This document shows, one piece after another, positions 14,770 through 24,005 of a stretch of 64,000 bases of DNA. The translations under genes and the position numbers were made by a program. The first letter of the stretch is position 1, and each line of letters starts with the position of its first letter. The DNA is from JAMLJG01 sp035327585. GTDB lineage: Bacteria; Verrucomicrobiota; Kiritimatiellia; CAIVKH01. The stretch spans positions 110,633 to 174,632 of the forward strand of contig DAOLDD010000002.1 of assembly GCA_035327585.1 (NCBI GenBank), given 5' to 3'. A model generated the notes under the pieces. That model ran no database searches. It saw only the letters and a list, made by a program, of their open reading frames with translations, and had not been told where the DNA came from.

Positions 14770-15351
14770 CTATCCGCCGGTCAATGAGGGGGCGTTTGTA
14801 GCAGACTCACGGTCCGTGTCAACACCCAGCACATGCAAGGCGATGTAGATTTTTGGATCCACGAGCAGGCCGGCCGCCGCCTGCCCGCGCAGCCAGGCGC
14901 AGATTCCCCGGAGCGGAACGCGGTGCACGCGGATGTCCTCCGTGGCGTCACCGCCGCCCGCGCCGCGAGCTGCCAGGTCTTCCATGAGGAAGAAATGGTA
15001 CAAATCCGATGAGCGGCCCGGGGACACGGGCCCCTTGAACAGATAGGTGGTTCGCCCCGTTGCGTAACCGGTTTCCTCGAGCAACTCGCGGGCTGCCGCG
15101 TCGGCCAGGGACTCCGCGCCGCCGGCGGGTCCGTCGCCGGCCATTCCCGCGGGTAGTTCGAGCACCCGGGCGCCCAGTGGAATACGTTCCTGTTCCACCA
15201 GCAGCAACTCGCGCTCCGGCGTACAGGCGATCATGACCACGATGCCGTGCGCGCGGCGATGCACGATATATTCCCAATCGCGGTCGCGCATCAACCGCAG
15301 CCAGCGCCCCTCGTACAGCACTTCGCGCGTGCCGTCGGGTGCATCGCTCAC
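14770..15351 (-). CDS. NUDIX hydrolase, ADP-ribose pyrophosphatase-like
   Basis: A 193-residue NUDIX protein. The box G-x5-E-x7-REU-xEE-xGU is fully met by GPAGGAE followed by SLADAAARELLEETGY. The preceding LELPAGM and the ~190-residue length are typical of ADP-ribose and nucleotide-sugar pyrophosphatases, which clean up or recycle these compounds in the cytoplasm. The ATG at 15351 overlaps the waaA stop by four bases, so the two are translationally coupled. Confidence 0.88.
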   Translation of the reverse strand: MSDAPDGTREVLYEGRWLRLMRDRDWEYIVHRRAHGIVVMIACTPERELLLVEQERIPLGARVLELPAGMAGDGPAGGAESLADAAARELLEETGYATGRTTYLFKGPVSPGRSSDLYHFFLMEDLAARGAGGGDATEDIRVHRVPLRGICAWLRGQAAAGLLVDPKIYIALHVLGVDTDRESATNAPSLTGG

Positions 15352-16685
15352 GCGGGCTCATCTCCGTCGAGGTCCAGCGCCCGGTCGACATACTCCAGGG
15401 TCCGGTTGATCACCCCGCGCTTCTCAACAACCAGTTCCGCGGCCCGTCGGCCAAGCGATTCGCGGCGCTGCAGGCTGGCAAGCAATTCATCGAAGGCGCG
15501 GCGCAAATTCTGTAAATCCGGAACCTGCACCAGGGCATCCGCCGCCCGGAAATCGTCCACCACCCCGCGGAAGTTTTCCATGTACGGGCCCACGACGATC
15601 GGCTTTCCGTGCAATGCCGGTTCGATTGGATTCTGGCCGCCGTGCTGGGTCAGGCTCTTGCCCACGAAAATGACATCCGCGCAGGAATAGAAATCCTTTA
15701 ATTCGCCGGTCGTATCCAGGAGGAACACCTGTGGCGTCGCGCGCACCGGTTCCTTGCCGAGCGCGGAACGGCGCACGAAGCTGAGGGCGTGTTCCCGGAT
15801 TTCCCTGACCACATCGCCGCTCCGCTCCACGTGGCGCGGGGCGAGAATCAACACGAGGTTTCGGTGCCGCGTTTTGAGACCTTTAAACGCATCCAACAGG
15901 GCATTCTCCTCGCCCGGCCAGGTGGACCCCCCGAGAATGATGGCATGTTCCTCCGTGATCCGCGCGTCGGCCAGCAACGCGCGCGCGTGGGCCTCACCCG
16001 TGTGATCCGCCTCGGCCACGTCGTATTTCGCGGAACCCAGGACAAAGATGCGATTGCGCGGCGCGCCCAGCGCGGCCAGCCGGTCGCCGTCCAGCCGCGT
16101 CTGCACGCAAAACAGATCGATCAGCGGCAGCAAGCGTCTCGTGAATAGCGTCAGGCGCTGGTAACCGGCGTAGGAATGGTCCGAAATGCGTCCATTGACA
16201 AGCATCACCGGAACCGCCCGTTCGTTCGCCATGCGCACAAGGTTCGGCCACAATTCCAGTTCCACCAGCACCAGCGCGCGCGGACGGATGATATCGAGCA
16301 CGCGCTTCATGATGAAGGGCAGGTCCAGCGGGAAATACAGCAGCACATCCTCCGGATGCATCGTACGACGGGCCAGCGCGTGGCCGGTGGACGTGGTGGT
16401 CGAGAGGACGAAACGAAGTCCGGGCCTGCGCTCCCGCCACTCCTGCATCAGTTTAAGCGCGACAAAGATCTCCCCGACACTGACCGCGTGCACCCAGACC
16501 CGCCGATCGGATTCCAGGCGTTTGAGTACCGTTTCATCATAGCGACCGAACCGCTGGCGGAAGTCCTTCGCATAGCCGCCCCGTCGCGCCATACGCAGCA
16601 GGAACTTCGGCAACATCAACGTGAAGCCGACGGCAAACAGGATATTGTAGAAGACCCAAATCATGCGATGGCGGGCAAAGTCCAT
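15348..16685 (-). CDS. waaA: 3-deoxy-D-manno-octulosonic acid (Kdo) transferase
   Basis: A 445-residue GT30 enzyme that adds Kdo from CMP-Kdo to lipid A precursor on the inner face of the cytoplasmic membrane. It begins with a membrane anchor (WVFYNILFAVGFTLM), then has HAVSVGE with the catalytic glutamate, STTTSTG, LELELWPN-like VELELWPN, GGSTWPGEE, APRHVER and VGKSLTQHGGQNPIEP, all classic WaaA blocks. A later Met (16664) is also possible. It shows that the organism makes LPS. Confidence 0.95.
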   Translation of the reverse strand: MDFARHRMIWVFYNILFAVGFTLMLPKFLLRMARRGGYAKDFRQRFGRYDETVLKRLESDRRVWVHAVSVGEIFVALKLMQEWRERRPGLRFVLSTTTSTGHALARRTMHPEDVLLYFPLDLPFIMKRVLDIIRPRALVLVELELWPNLVRMANERAVPVMLVNGRISDHSYAGYQRLTLFTRRLLPLIDLFCVQTRLDGDRLAALGAPRNRIFVLGSAKYDVAEADHTGEAHARALLADARITEEHAIILGGSTWPGEENALLDAFKGLKTRHRNLVLILAPRHVERSGDVVREIREHALSFVRRSALGKEPVRATPQVFLLDTTGELKDFYSCADVIFVGKSLTQHGGQNPIEPALHGKPIVVGPYMENFRGVVDDFRAADALVQVPDLQNLRRAFDELLASLQRRESLGRRAAELVVEKRGVINRTLEYVDRALDLDGDEPA

Positions 16686-16817
16686 GCTTCCGTCGCCCGT
16701 GTCAACACGACTTTACAGCCCGCCCAGGGGTCAACCCGCTATGGCCCCTGGGGAATCCACTGGATCATGCCGAGACGGGCCGATGCCCAGAGGGTCTGCC
16801 CTGTCACACTAAACGTC

Positions 16818-18584
16818 TCACCATTTCCCATCGATGCCGTAGAAGATCAACCAATCGTAGGTGGTATTATCGTTTCGTTTACGCTGATAGTATTCCAACT
16901 GTCCCTCGTATGGATAACGGAAACCGTGGGTGTCGTACACCCCCTGGGGAATTTTATCGCGGCGTCCGTCGATGGCGGCGGCAAGGTGCAACAACGCCAG
17001 CGGGACTTCGTCGCCCGTGCGCGCCCACACACGGCCAGGCTGTTCCTGGTAATTTGCGTGGCCAACGGGATACTTGGCGTGATCGATGGACGCGCCGGGA
17101 CGTTTCGGTTGCGGCGCCGGGCGAGGAAAGAGGCCGGTCGGCGACTGCCGGGCGATCCAATTGTCGCCCAGTCGCGCAGCCAATTGCAGCAGATCGCCCC
17201 GGTCCGTCGCCTTGTGCAATTCAAGCAGTGCATAAATCCACTTCCATTCCAGACTGCCTGCATCGCGGTTCAAAGCCGCCCCCCGCCCGTCGGGCTCGCC
17301 CAGGTCGCCGAGATCATATTGCCGGGCCAGCGCGCGGAGCATCTCCCAATGCGCCGTGTCATTCGTGAAGCGGAACGCCATCGCATAGCCCCAGACCAGA
17401 TCGCCGTTCGCTTCAGCGGGCAGGAAATCCTCACGTGAATAGTAGCGGGACCGCGTCATCTTCGACGCGTCGATCACGCGCCCGTCGGTGATCTTCGGCA
17501 GGAACAAGCCGCTTTCCGGATCGAAACACTGCTTCGCATATGTCTTCAAGTCCTCGGAGGCCGATTCGATATATCGTCGACCGATCGCGGCATATTCACC
17601 GCCCTTTCGCCAAAGCACTTCACCGGCCTGAATCTGAGTCAGCGGCAGGACGTGATAGCGTCCACTCTGATGATACGACGCCACGACATTGGCTTCGGTG
17701 ATGCCGGGATAGGTCCGACTGAGGACGTCCGACGCGCGATCGTTTCCAGCCCGCCAACTCAACTGCCCGCCACTCAAGCCCGTCTCCGGGTGCCGGGCCC
17801 GTTGCCACTGCCCAACCAGGCGTGTTGCCCAAACCAAGGGCTTTTCATTCCCGCCCAGCAGCGACAGAAGAACGCCCGAACGCACATAAAACGCCGACGA
17901 TCCCGCGAAGGACAAGTTGTCTCCCGTCGCGGGAAACGGAATGGGCCCGTCCTCGTCGAAAGGATGATCCCATACGATGGTCTGGTCATTGTTGTTTCTT
18001 CCCCCCCGATTGTAGTCCAGCCGCTCCCAATCGACCACGTGTGCCATCCAGATCATGGAGAGCAGGCGTTCAGTGGCGTCCGGGTTCACGCGCCACATCA
18101 ACTCAAAATAGGGTTGGTGCGCGCGCGTGCTGTGGCGGAGCGTAAAACCCACGGGCTGGTCGGTATTCAAGTCGATGCATACCTGGCGTCCCCAGTAGAG
18201 GAGCCCGTTCGGTCCCGCGCCGTGTGTAAGCATCCAGCCCGCCGCGGCCTCCGCCGCCTCCTTGTACCTGCTGTCCCCGCTCAACGAGGTCAGGCCATCA
18301 AGCAGGCGCATCAGCGGTTGTTGATTGGCGAAATTGGAGAGGACCCATTGTGCTTTGTGCGGCCCCAACCAGACCACCGGTTCGAGCGATTCCGAGTGTA
18401 GCCCGTCTGCGAACAACGGTGTGCGTTCTTCGCCGTAGCGGTCGCGACCGTGTTCGAGCACGGCGTCAGCGAATCGCCTGGCGGCATCAAGATAGGGCGC
18501 TGATGCCGAAGCCCATGCTTCCCCCCCCAGGCACACGGCTAGCAGAACGCCCCCCAACCCATTATGGATTCGCATTTTCATCAT
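16818..18584 (-). CDS. Secreted (alpha/alpha) barrel protein, polysaccharide-lyase-like
   Basis: A 588-residue protein with a signal peptide (MMKMRIHNG, then GGVLLAVCLGG, cleavage near AWASA). The mature chain is helical with aromatic-rich segments such as PYLDAARRFADAVLEHG, WLGPHKAQWVLSN, LLYWGRQ, YYSREDFLPAE and YPVGHANYQE, in keeping with a six-hairpin glycosidase or lyase. Similar planctomycete and verrucomicrobial proteins are often labelled pectate lyase, but I cannot identify a catalytic site. The start at 18584 follows AAGGAG at five bases; a more upstream ATG would put that Shine-Dalgarno inside the gene. It stands alone. Confidence 0.6.
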   Translation of the reverse strand: MMKMRIHNGLGGVLLAVCLGGEAWASASAPYLDAARRFADAVLEHGRDRYGEERTPLFADGLHSESLEPVVWLGPHKAQWVLSNFANQQPLMRLLDGLTSLSGDSRYKEAAEAAAGWMLTHGAGPNGLLYWGRQVCIDLNTDQPVGFTLRHSTRAHQPYFELMWRVNPDATERLLSMIWMAHVVDWERLDYNRGGRNNNDQTIVWDHPFDEDGPIPFPATGDNLSFAGSSAFYVRSGVLLSLLGGNEKPLVWATRLVGQWQRARHPETGLSGGQLSWRAGNDRASDVLSRTYPGITEANVVASYHQSGRYHVLPLTQIQAGEVLWRKGGEYAAIGRRYIESASEDLKTYAKQCFDPESGLFLPKITDGRVIDASKMTRSRYYSREDFLPAEANGDLVWGYAMAFRFTNDTAHWEMLRALARQYDLGDLGEPDGRGAALNRDAGSLEWKWIYALLELHKATDRGDLLQLAARLGDNWIARQSPTGLFPRPAPQPKRPGASIDHAKYPVGHANYQEQPGRVWARTGDEVPLALLHLAAAIDGRRDKIPQGVYDTHGFRYPYEGQLEYYQRKRNDNTTYDWLIFYGIDGKW

Positions 18585-18681
18585 CTTCACTCCTTGCATC
18601 GTTCACTATCCGATTCAGGGTCGCCCCGCACGAGGGGAGCTGTAGCTCAGACCTGAATGGCTACCTGACCCCGGCTACCTC

Positions 18682-19641
18682 TTACAGCCGGGCCCGGGGG
18701 TGGGCTTTTTCGTAGACGTCTTTGAGGCGTTCGATGGAGATGTGGGTGTAGATCTGGGTGGTGGACAGGCTGGCGTGGCCGAGCAGTTCCTGCACGCTGC
18801 GCAGGTCGGCGCCAGCGTCGAGCAGATGCGTCGCGAAACTGTGGCGCAGCGCGTGCGGCGAGCGTGAAGCGTTCAGCCCGGCCGCCGTGAGGTGTTTTTT
18901 CATCATTCGTTCGACGGACCGGGGCGTGAGCGGCCCCCCGAAGCGATTGAGGAAAAAGGGCGCGCTCCGGCGGGCGCGATCGGACAGCGCCAGGAAGGTC
19001 TCCCGTTCCGCAAGGTAGGCGCGCAGGGCCTTCGTGGCCGGGTTGCCGAGGGGACAAAGGCGCTCCTTCTTGCCTTTGCCACGCACACGGATGAGGCCGG
19101 ACAACAGGTCCACCTGTTCCTCCCGCAGGGAGGTCAGTTCGGCCAGCCGCATCCCGGTGCTGTAAATGATTTCGAGGATCGCGGCGTCCCGCAGGCGCGC
19201 GCAGTATGCGAAGGCTTTCCCGCCCTCGCCAACCTCCTGCTTCATGGGCGCAGCGAGCAGGCGGCCCACTTCTTCCACCGAAAACACCGTAGGCAGTTTG
19301 CGGACCCGCTTGGGCAACGCGAGACCGCTGAAGGGATTGGTCTTTACGATTTCCTCGCGCATGAGGAAGCGGAAGAAGGAGCGCATGGACGACAGCTTGC
19401 GGCGCGTGGTGGCCGGGCTGCTGCCGCTCTTCTGAAAACTGGCGAGGAAGCGGCGGCCGGCGAATCGGTCCACTTCGATCCAACGGAACGGCGGCCGGAC
19501 ATCCGCCCCCCACTGCTGCACGATGAACTGACGGATATCCATCAGGTAGTTCGCCGTCGTGTGGTCCGAGGCGTTTTTCTCGCCCTCCAGATAGCGGAGA
19601 AATTGTTCCAGCGCCGGATCGTTGGCCGACGGGGTCGGCAC
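18682..19641 (-). CDS. xerC: Tyrosine recombinase XerC
   Basis: A 319-residue tyrosine recombinase. The catalytic set is complete: Arg in GMRLAEL, Lys in RGKGKKERL, HxxR in HALRHSFATHLL, His in LGHASLSTT, and the nucleophile Tyr in QIYTHI. The N-terminal SAM-like DNA-binding domain includes TTANYLMDIRQF. The GTG start at 19641 lies two bases after the topA stop with GAGG seven bases upstream. A second Xer protein at 61801 completes the pair that resolves chromosome dimers at dif. Its topA-dprA context argues for the housekeeping role, not an integrase. Confidence 0.9.
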   Translation of the reverse strand: MPTPSANDPALEQFLRYLEGEKNASDHTTANYLMDIRQFIVQQWGADVRPPFRWIEVDRFAGRRFLASFQKSGSSPATTRRKLSSMRSFFRFLMREEIVKTNPFSGLALPKRVRKLPTVFSVEEVGRLLAAPMKQEVGEGGKAFAYCARLRDAAILEIIYSTGMRLAELTSLREEQVDLLSGLIRVRGKGKKERLCPLGNPATKALRAYLAERETFLALSDRARRSAPFFLNRFGGPLTPRSVERMMKKHLTAAGLNASRSPHALRHSFATHLLDAGADLRSVQELLGHASLSTTQIYTHISIERLKDVYEKAHPRARL

Positions 19642-19643
19642 GG

Positions 19644-22214
19644 TCAGGCCTCGTCGGAGGATTTCCCGCGTTTCTCCGCGCGCGGCAGCAGACCCAACTC
19701 GTCGGCGCGCGCCTCGTAGGACGGAATCTGCTCCGCATAGCGCCGCAGCATCTTCTTCATCGCCGCCACCTGCCGGGGCGAAAGGCTCTTCTTGCCCTCG
19801 AACTGGCGCGTCAGCGAATCCGCGAATTCCTTGTCGTCCCACACGCGCTTTCCGCGTTGAACCGCAGGCTTCCATTCGGCGATCTGCTTGAGCAGTTCCA
19901 CCAGAGGTCCGGCTGCCGGGTCGCCGGCGGATTCATTCGCCGCGATGCCCCACCCCTCCGCGCGTTGCTCGAAGTCCGGGATGTGTCCGGCGTATTTCAC
20001 GAGCAGGCGATCCAGATGATGCGACTGGTTGTCCGTCAGGCGGCGGCCGGATTCCACCTGGTCCCGCAGGGAACCGTAGAACACGCGGTCGTCATACGTT
20101 CGTTTGCGGACCTCGCGGGGCGGGTCGAACGGCACGTCCGTCAGCGCCTGGATCTTTGCGCGCATCGCGTCGTCGGGCGGCTGCGCGGCGCGTACCTGCG
20201 CGGCCAGTGCATCTTCCACGCCCAACTGCTTCGCGGTTTCGTCGAAGGCGGGTATCTGGTCCTTGTATCGGCCCGCGAGCTTAAGGAGGGCCTCCAATTG
20301 CCGGTCGGTCACCGGCTTCTCGCCCGTCGCAATCTGTTCGCGCACGGATTCCACGAAATTTTCGTCGCTGTAGGTGCGTTTCCCACGCTTCGTCGGGGGT
20401 GCCCATTCGCGCACGGACGCCAGCATGCCGAGCAGCCCGTTCACCTGGTTCATGTCGGCCGGTGGGCCCTTCGCGCGCTCCACCCAGTCCTGGAATGAGC
20501 CGTAAAACGACTCGAGCATGGCGACCCACGTCTCCTTGCCCTCCTCGATGGAGTCGAGTTTCTCCTCCATCTGCGCCGTGAACTGGATGTCGAATAGCGC
20601 GGGCAGATGATGCACGAGAAAATCATTCACCTGGAATCCGACGGGCGTGGGCTTGAGCGCGCGCTTGTCTTTGTCGACATAGTGCCGATCCACGATGGTC
20701 GAGATGGTGGACGCGTAGGTGCTGGGCCGCCCCACCCCGTTCTCTTCCAGCGCCTTGACAAGGGATGCCTCGGTGAAACGCGGCGGCGGTTGGGTCTCCT
20801 TGCGGTCGCCGGTCCATTCCAATTTCTCAAGCGACTCGCCCTCCGCCAATTCCGGCATCCGGACCTCGGGCTCGTCCTCCTCCTCGGCCTCCGCCTTCTT
20901 CCGCTCGGCACGGCGCTCCTCCTCAATGCCGCTCACGCGCATGTAGCCGGGGAACAAGACATCCGAAGTCGTCGCGCGGAACAGATACGTGGTTTCCCGG
21001 CCCGCCTGCGGCAGCGCCTCGATTTCGGCGGTGCGCTGCGCGATGCGGGCGGACGCCATCTGGCAGGCGACAAAGCGCTCCCAGATCAGCGTATAGAGGC
21101 GCAGCTCGTCCGGCTCCAGGTGGCGCGCCATCAGGTCCGGCGTCTTGAAAACGTCCGTCGGGCGGATCGCCTCGTGCGCCGCCTGCGCGTCCGCCTTCAC
21201 GCGGTAGAAATTCGGCGTATCAGGCACGAACTCCGCACCGAACGTCTGTCCGATGAATTCGCGCACCGATTGGATCGCGACGGGCGACAGCGCGACCGAG
21301 TCGGTTCGCATGTAGGTGATCAAGCCGACCGGCCCCTCGCCGAAGTCCTTTCCTTCATATAGGCGCTGCGCGAGCTGCATCGTCCGTTTCGGCGCATAAC
21401 CCAGCCGGCTGGAGGCCGCCTGTTGGAGCGTGCTGGTGATGAACGCTGGCGGCGCGCGACGGTTGATTTCGCGCCGGATGATCGCGGAAACGCGAAGCGC
21501 CCGGCCTTCCAGGTCCGCATGGATCGCCTGCGCCTGCTCGCCGGACTTGATCTCCGCCTTCTGGCCGTTGATGCGCGCCAGCGTGATCGCGAATGGATCG
21601 CGCGGATCGACGAGTTTCCGCACCCGCGCGCCGAGTATCCAATATTCCTCCGCCTTGAAATTCAGGATCTCACGCTCGCGTTCGCATACGAGACGGAGCG
21701 CCACCGATTGCACGCGGCCCGCGCTCGACGCACCACGAATGCGACGCCAGAGCAGCGGGCTGACCTTGTAGCCGACGATGCGGTCGAGGATGCGGCGCGC
21801 CTGCTGGGAATCGACCTTGTTCTGATCGACCTCGCGGGGTTCCGAGAAGGCCTTGCGAATCGCCGGTGCGGTGATTTCGTTGTAGGTGACGCGCAGGAAT
21901 TTGACGGGGTGCTTGCGGTCCTCGAGTGCCTCCTTCAAGTGCCACGCGATCGCCTCCCCCTCGCGGTCCGGATCGGGCGCGAGATAAATTTGTTCCGCGT
22001 CGCGGGCCAGTCCCTTCAGCTCCTTCAGGACCTTCTCGCGCGTCTTGATCGCGACGTATTTCGGCTTGAACTGTTTCTCCAGGTCGACGCCGAGTTCCTT
22101 CTCCGGCAGGTCGCGCACGTGGCCCATCGAGGCCCGCACGACATAGTCCTTGCCGAGGATTTTATTGATCGTTTTCGCTTTCGCGGGCGATTCGACGATG
22201 ACCAGATTTTTCAT
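19644..22214 (-). CDS. topA: DNA topoisomerase I with three novel C-terminal repeats
   Basis: An 856-residue type IA topoisomerase that relaxes negative supercoils. It starts at MKNLVIVESPAKAKT (Toprim), has DPDREGEAIAWH metal residues, the RRILDRIVGYKVSPLLW domain, and the active Tyr301 in ITYMRTDS. Instead of C-terminal four-cysteine zinc fingers it carries three repeats of about 70 residues (roughly 588-667, 684-757, 771-842) with the pattern KRxYxDxxFxxSLRxQ then RQxxxLxKLxxRY and QIPxFExxAxxLG. No CxxC pair occurs there. The start at 22214 is preferred over an upstream Met because it matches the family start. It lies between dprA and xerC. Confidence 0.95.
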   Translation of the reverse strand: MKNLVIVESPAKAKTINKILGKDYVVRASMGHVRDLPEKELGVDLEKQFKPKYVAIKTREKVLKELKGLARDAEQIYLAPDPDREGEAIAWHLKEALEDRKHPVKFLRVTYNEITAPAIRKAFSEPREVDQNKVDSQQARRILDRIVGYKVSPLLWRRIRGASSAGRVQSVALRLVCEREREILNFKAEEYWILGARVRKLVDPRDPFAITLARINGQKAEIKSGEQAQAIHADLEGRALRVSAIIRREINRRAPPAFITSTLQQAASSRLGYAPKRTMQLAQRLYEGKDFGEGPVGLITYMRTDSVALSPVAIQSVREFIGQTFGAEFVPDTPNFYRVKADAQAAHEAIRPTDVFKTPDLMARHLEPDELRLYTLIWERFVACQMASARIAQRTAEIEALPQAGRETTYLFRATTSDVLFPGYMRVSGIEEERRAERKKAEAEEEDEPEVRMPELAEGESLEKLEWTGDRKETQPPPRFTEASLVKALEENGVGRPSTYASTISTIVDRHYVDKDKRALKPTPVGFQVNDFLVHHLPALFDIQFTAQMEEKLDSIEEGKETWVAMLESFYGSFQDWVERAKGPPADMNQVNGLLGMLASVREWAPPTKRGKRTYSDENFVESVREQIATGEKPVTDRQLEALLKLAGRYKDQIPAFDETAKQLGVEDALAAQVRAAQPPDDAMRAKIQALTDVPFDPPREVRKRTYDDRVFYGSLRDQVESGRRLTDNQSHHLDRLLVKYAGHIPDFEQRAEGWGIAANESAGDPAAGPLVELLKQIAEWKPAVQRGKRVWDDKEFADSLTRQFEGKKSLSPRQVAAMKKMLRRYAEQIPSYEARADELGLLPRAEKRGKSSDEA

Positions 22215-22260
22215 AAGCGCGGCAATTGGAAACCCCAAAAGGGGGCGTGTGTCAATGGTT

Positions 22261-23382
22261 TCATCCTCCGGGCCGGGCATCTTCGCGGAGTTCGACGACG
22301 CGGCCGGGGAGCATGCGGATCACGCGTTTCATTTCGAGACCGAGCAGCAGGGCGCTGAGTTGGGAGCTGTTTAGATTCGCGGCGCGCGCGAGGGAATCGA
22401 CGTCGAGCCCGCCCTTCCACAGCGCCTTGACCACGACTTGTTCATCCGGTGTGAGGGGCACGTCCGGCCGGCGCGGCATCGCTTCTTCCGCTTTCTTGCG
22501 GGCGGCGGGAATCAGCATCTCAAATTCCTGCAGGACATCGTCAATGCCTTCGCAAAGGCGAGCGCCCTGCTTGATGAGCATGTGGCAGCCGCGCGCGCCG
22601 GGCTGGTCCACGCGGCCCGGCACGGCGAATACGCTGCGGCCCTGCTCCAGCGCACCTGTGGCGGTGATGACCGCGCCGCTCTTCACGCCGGCTTCAATGA
22701 CCACAATGCCCATACTCAATCCGCTCACGACCCGGTTGCGATACGGGAAGGTCGTGCGATCCGGTTCGCGGCCCATGGTGTATTCGCTGATGACGGCGCC
22801 GTGCTCCGCGATCTCGTCGGCGAGACCCGCGTTTTCCTCCGGATAGACGCGGTCGATGGCACTGCCGAGGACGGCCAACGTGCGCCCGCCACCCTTCAGC
22901 GCCGCGCGGTGCGCCGCGGTATCGATGCCCCGGGCCAGGCCGCTGACGACCGTAAACCCGGTCTTTGCGAGTTGGTAGGACAGCCGATCCGTCACGCTTA
23001 GTCCGTAATGCGACGCGTGCCGCGTTCCGACCACCGCGATGGCGTGGCGGTCGGTCTTCTCCAAAGTTCCGCACACATAGAGGACGAGCGGCGGATCATA
23101 GATGGCCTTGAGCGGCTCGGGATAGTCGGGGTCCTCGCAGGTGATGAGCCGCGCACCCACCTTTTTGGCGCGCTGCTCCTCCACAGTCGGGTCCACTTCG
23201 GGACGCTGCGCAAGAATGCCGCGCGCCACTTCGGGACCGATGCCGGGCGTGCGGCGCAACTCTTCTTCACCGGCCTCCCACACCGCTTCGGGGGAGCCCA
23301 GCGCCGCGACAAGCTTGCGGACGCGCACGGGGCCCAGCGCCGTAATCATGTTCAGCGCGATGTACGCTTCGCGCCGGGTCAT
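22261..23382 (-). CDS. dprA: DNA processing protein DprA
   Basis: A 373-residue protein. An N-terminal HhH/SAM-like part (TPGIGPEVARGIL) leads to the Rossmann-fold DprA core with VVGTRHASHYG, VSGLARGIDTAAHRAAL, LGSAIDRVYPEEN and AVPGRVDQPGARGCHMLI, then a winged-helix C-terminus (LARAANLNSSQLSALLLGLE). DprA loads RecA on incoming single strands during transformation. It overlaps the upstream unknown gene by four bases and precedes topA by 46 bases. No competence pilus genes are visible here. Confidence 0.93.
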   Translation of the reverse strand: MTRREAYIALNMITALGPVRVRKLVAALGSPEAVWEAGEEELRRTPGIGPEVARGILAQRPEVDPTVEEQRAKKVGARLITCEDPDYPEPLKAIYDPPLVLYVCGTLEKTDRHAIAVVGTRHASHYGLSVTDRLSYQLAKTGFTVVSGLARGIDTAAHRAALKGGGRTLAVLGSAIDRVYPEENAGLADEIAEHGAVISEYTMGREPDRTTFPYRNRVVSGLSMGIVVIEAGVKSGAVITATGALEQGRSVFAVPGRVDQPGARGCHMLIKQGARLCEGIDDVLQEFEMLIPAARKKAEEAMPRRPDVPLTPDEQVVVKALWKGGLDVDSLARAANLNSSQLSALLLGLEMKRVIRMLPGRVVELREDARPGG

Positions 23383-24005
23383 GCGGAGGGCGTCCTCGGT
23401 TCGTGGCGGCGGTGCTTCGAGCGGCGGAACAGTTCCAACTGCTCGTCGCGCAGCAGGTCGTAGTTCTTGAGGATGCGCAGGGTCTGGAGCAGGTCCGACT
23501 TTTCGTAGTTCTTGCTGGTCTCGATCGTGCGGATCAACTCGCGCAGCATCGTGGGAAACAGGAGGACGCCGTCGATCCCCTTCTCGCGCATCAGCTCCAG
23601 CGCCTTGGACCGCATCGCCTCCGTCGCCGGCAGATCGGGCAGGCACAGGATGCGCGTCAACGGGCCCTCGCCCAGCCGCGCGCGCACCTTGCGAAGCGCG
23701 GGCTCCTGCGCAAAGCGCACCAACTCGGGTGAAAGTTTCAACATCGCGGGACTCACGCGATCCGTGTGCCAGCCGCGCACGCTGACCACCGCACGTTCGA
23801 CGTGATGCAGGTCCGCGCCCGTCATCACAAGGTTCTCCAGCGGCAGGGGCCCGGGCGCGGCGGGAGATGGATTCAGCACGATAAAATCGATATCCTCCTC
23901 GGGCCGCTTGGCGCGCGCCATGACGAGGTACTTGTGCGGCTGCTGCACGAGGAAGCCGAGCGACTCGAAATACTCACGCGTAATCGCTTCGTTAACGCCC
24001 GCCAT
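23379..24005 (-). CDS. Conserved-looking protein of unknown function
   Basis: A 208-residue protein. The N-terminal half (EAITREYFESLGFLVQ, then EEDIDFIVLNP and an MTGADL) has the alpha-beta pattern and acidic positions of a restriction-endonuclease-like fold, but no full PD-(D/E)xK motif can be assigned. The C-terminal half is helical and basic, ending LFRRSKHRRHEP. It overlaps dprA by four bases and aroB by 14 bases, so it is a genuine operon member. A nucleic-acid role is a guess from its neighbours. Confidence 0.75.
   Translation of the reverse strand: MAGVNEAITREYFESLGFLVQQPHKYLVMARAKRPEEDIDFIVLNPSPAAPGPLPLENLVMTGADLHHVERAVVSVRGWHTDRVSPAMLKLSPELVRFAQEPALRKVRARLGEGPLTRILCLPDLPATEAMRSKALELMREKGIDGVLLFPTMLRELIRTIETSKNYEKSDLLQTLRILKNYDLLRDEQLELFRRSKHRRHEPRTPSA

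Noticed and set aside
16723..16752. CCCAGGGG / CCCCTGGG inverted repeat downstream of the lyase-like gene
   Set aside because: The loop is 14 bases with no U-run on either strand and it sits between two same-strand genes; not strong enough to call a terminator.
18636..18660. AGCTGTAGCTCAG resembles the D arm of a tRNA
   Set aside because: No acceptor stem, anticodon stem or T arm can be built around it.
18682..19641. Tyrosine recombinase considered as a phage or island integrase
   Set aside because: It is fused into a topA-dprA operon, has XerC length and motifs, and a matching XerD is present; no phage genes or att duplication seen.
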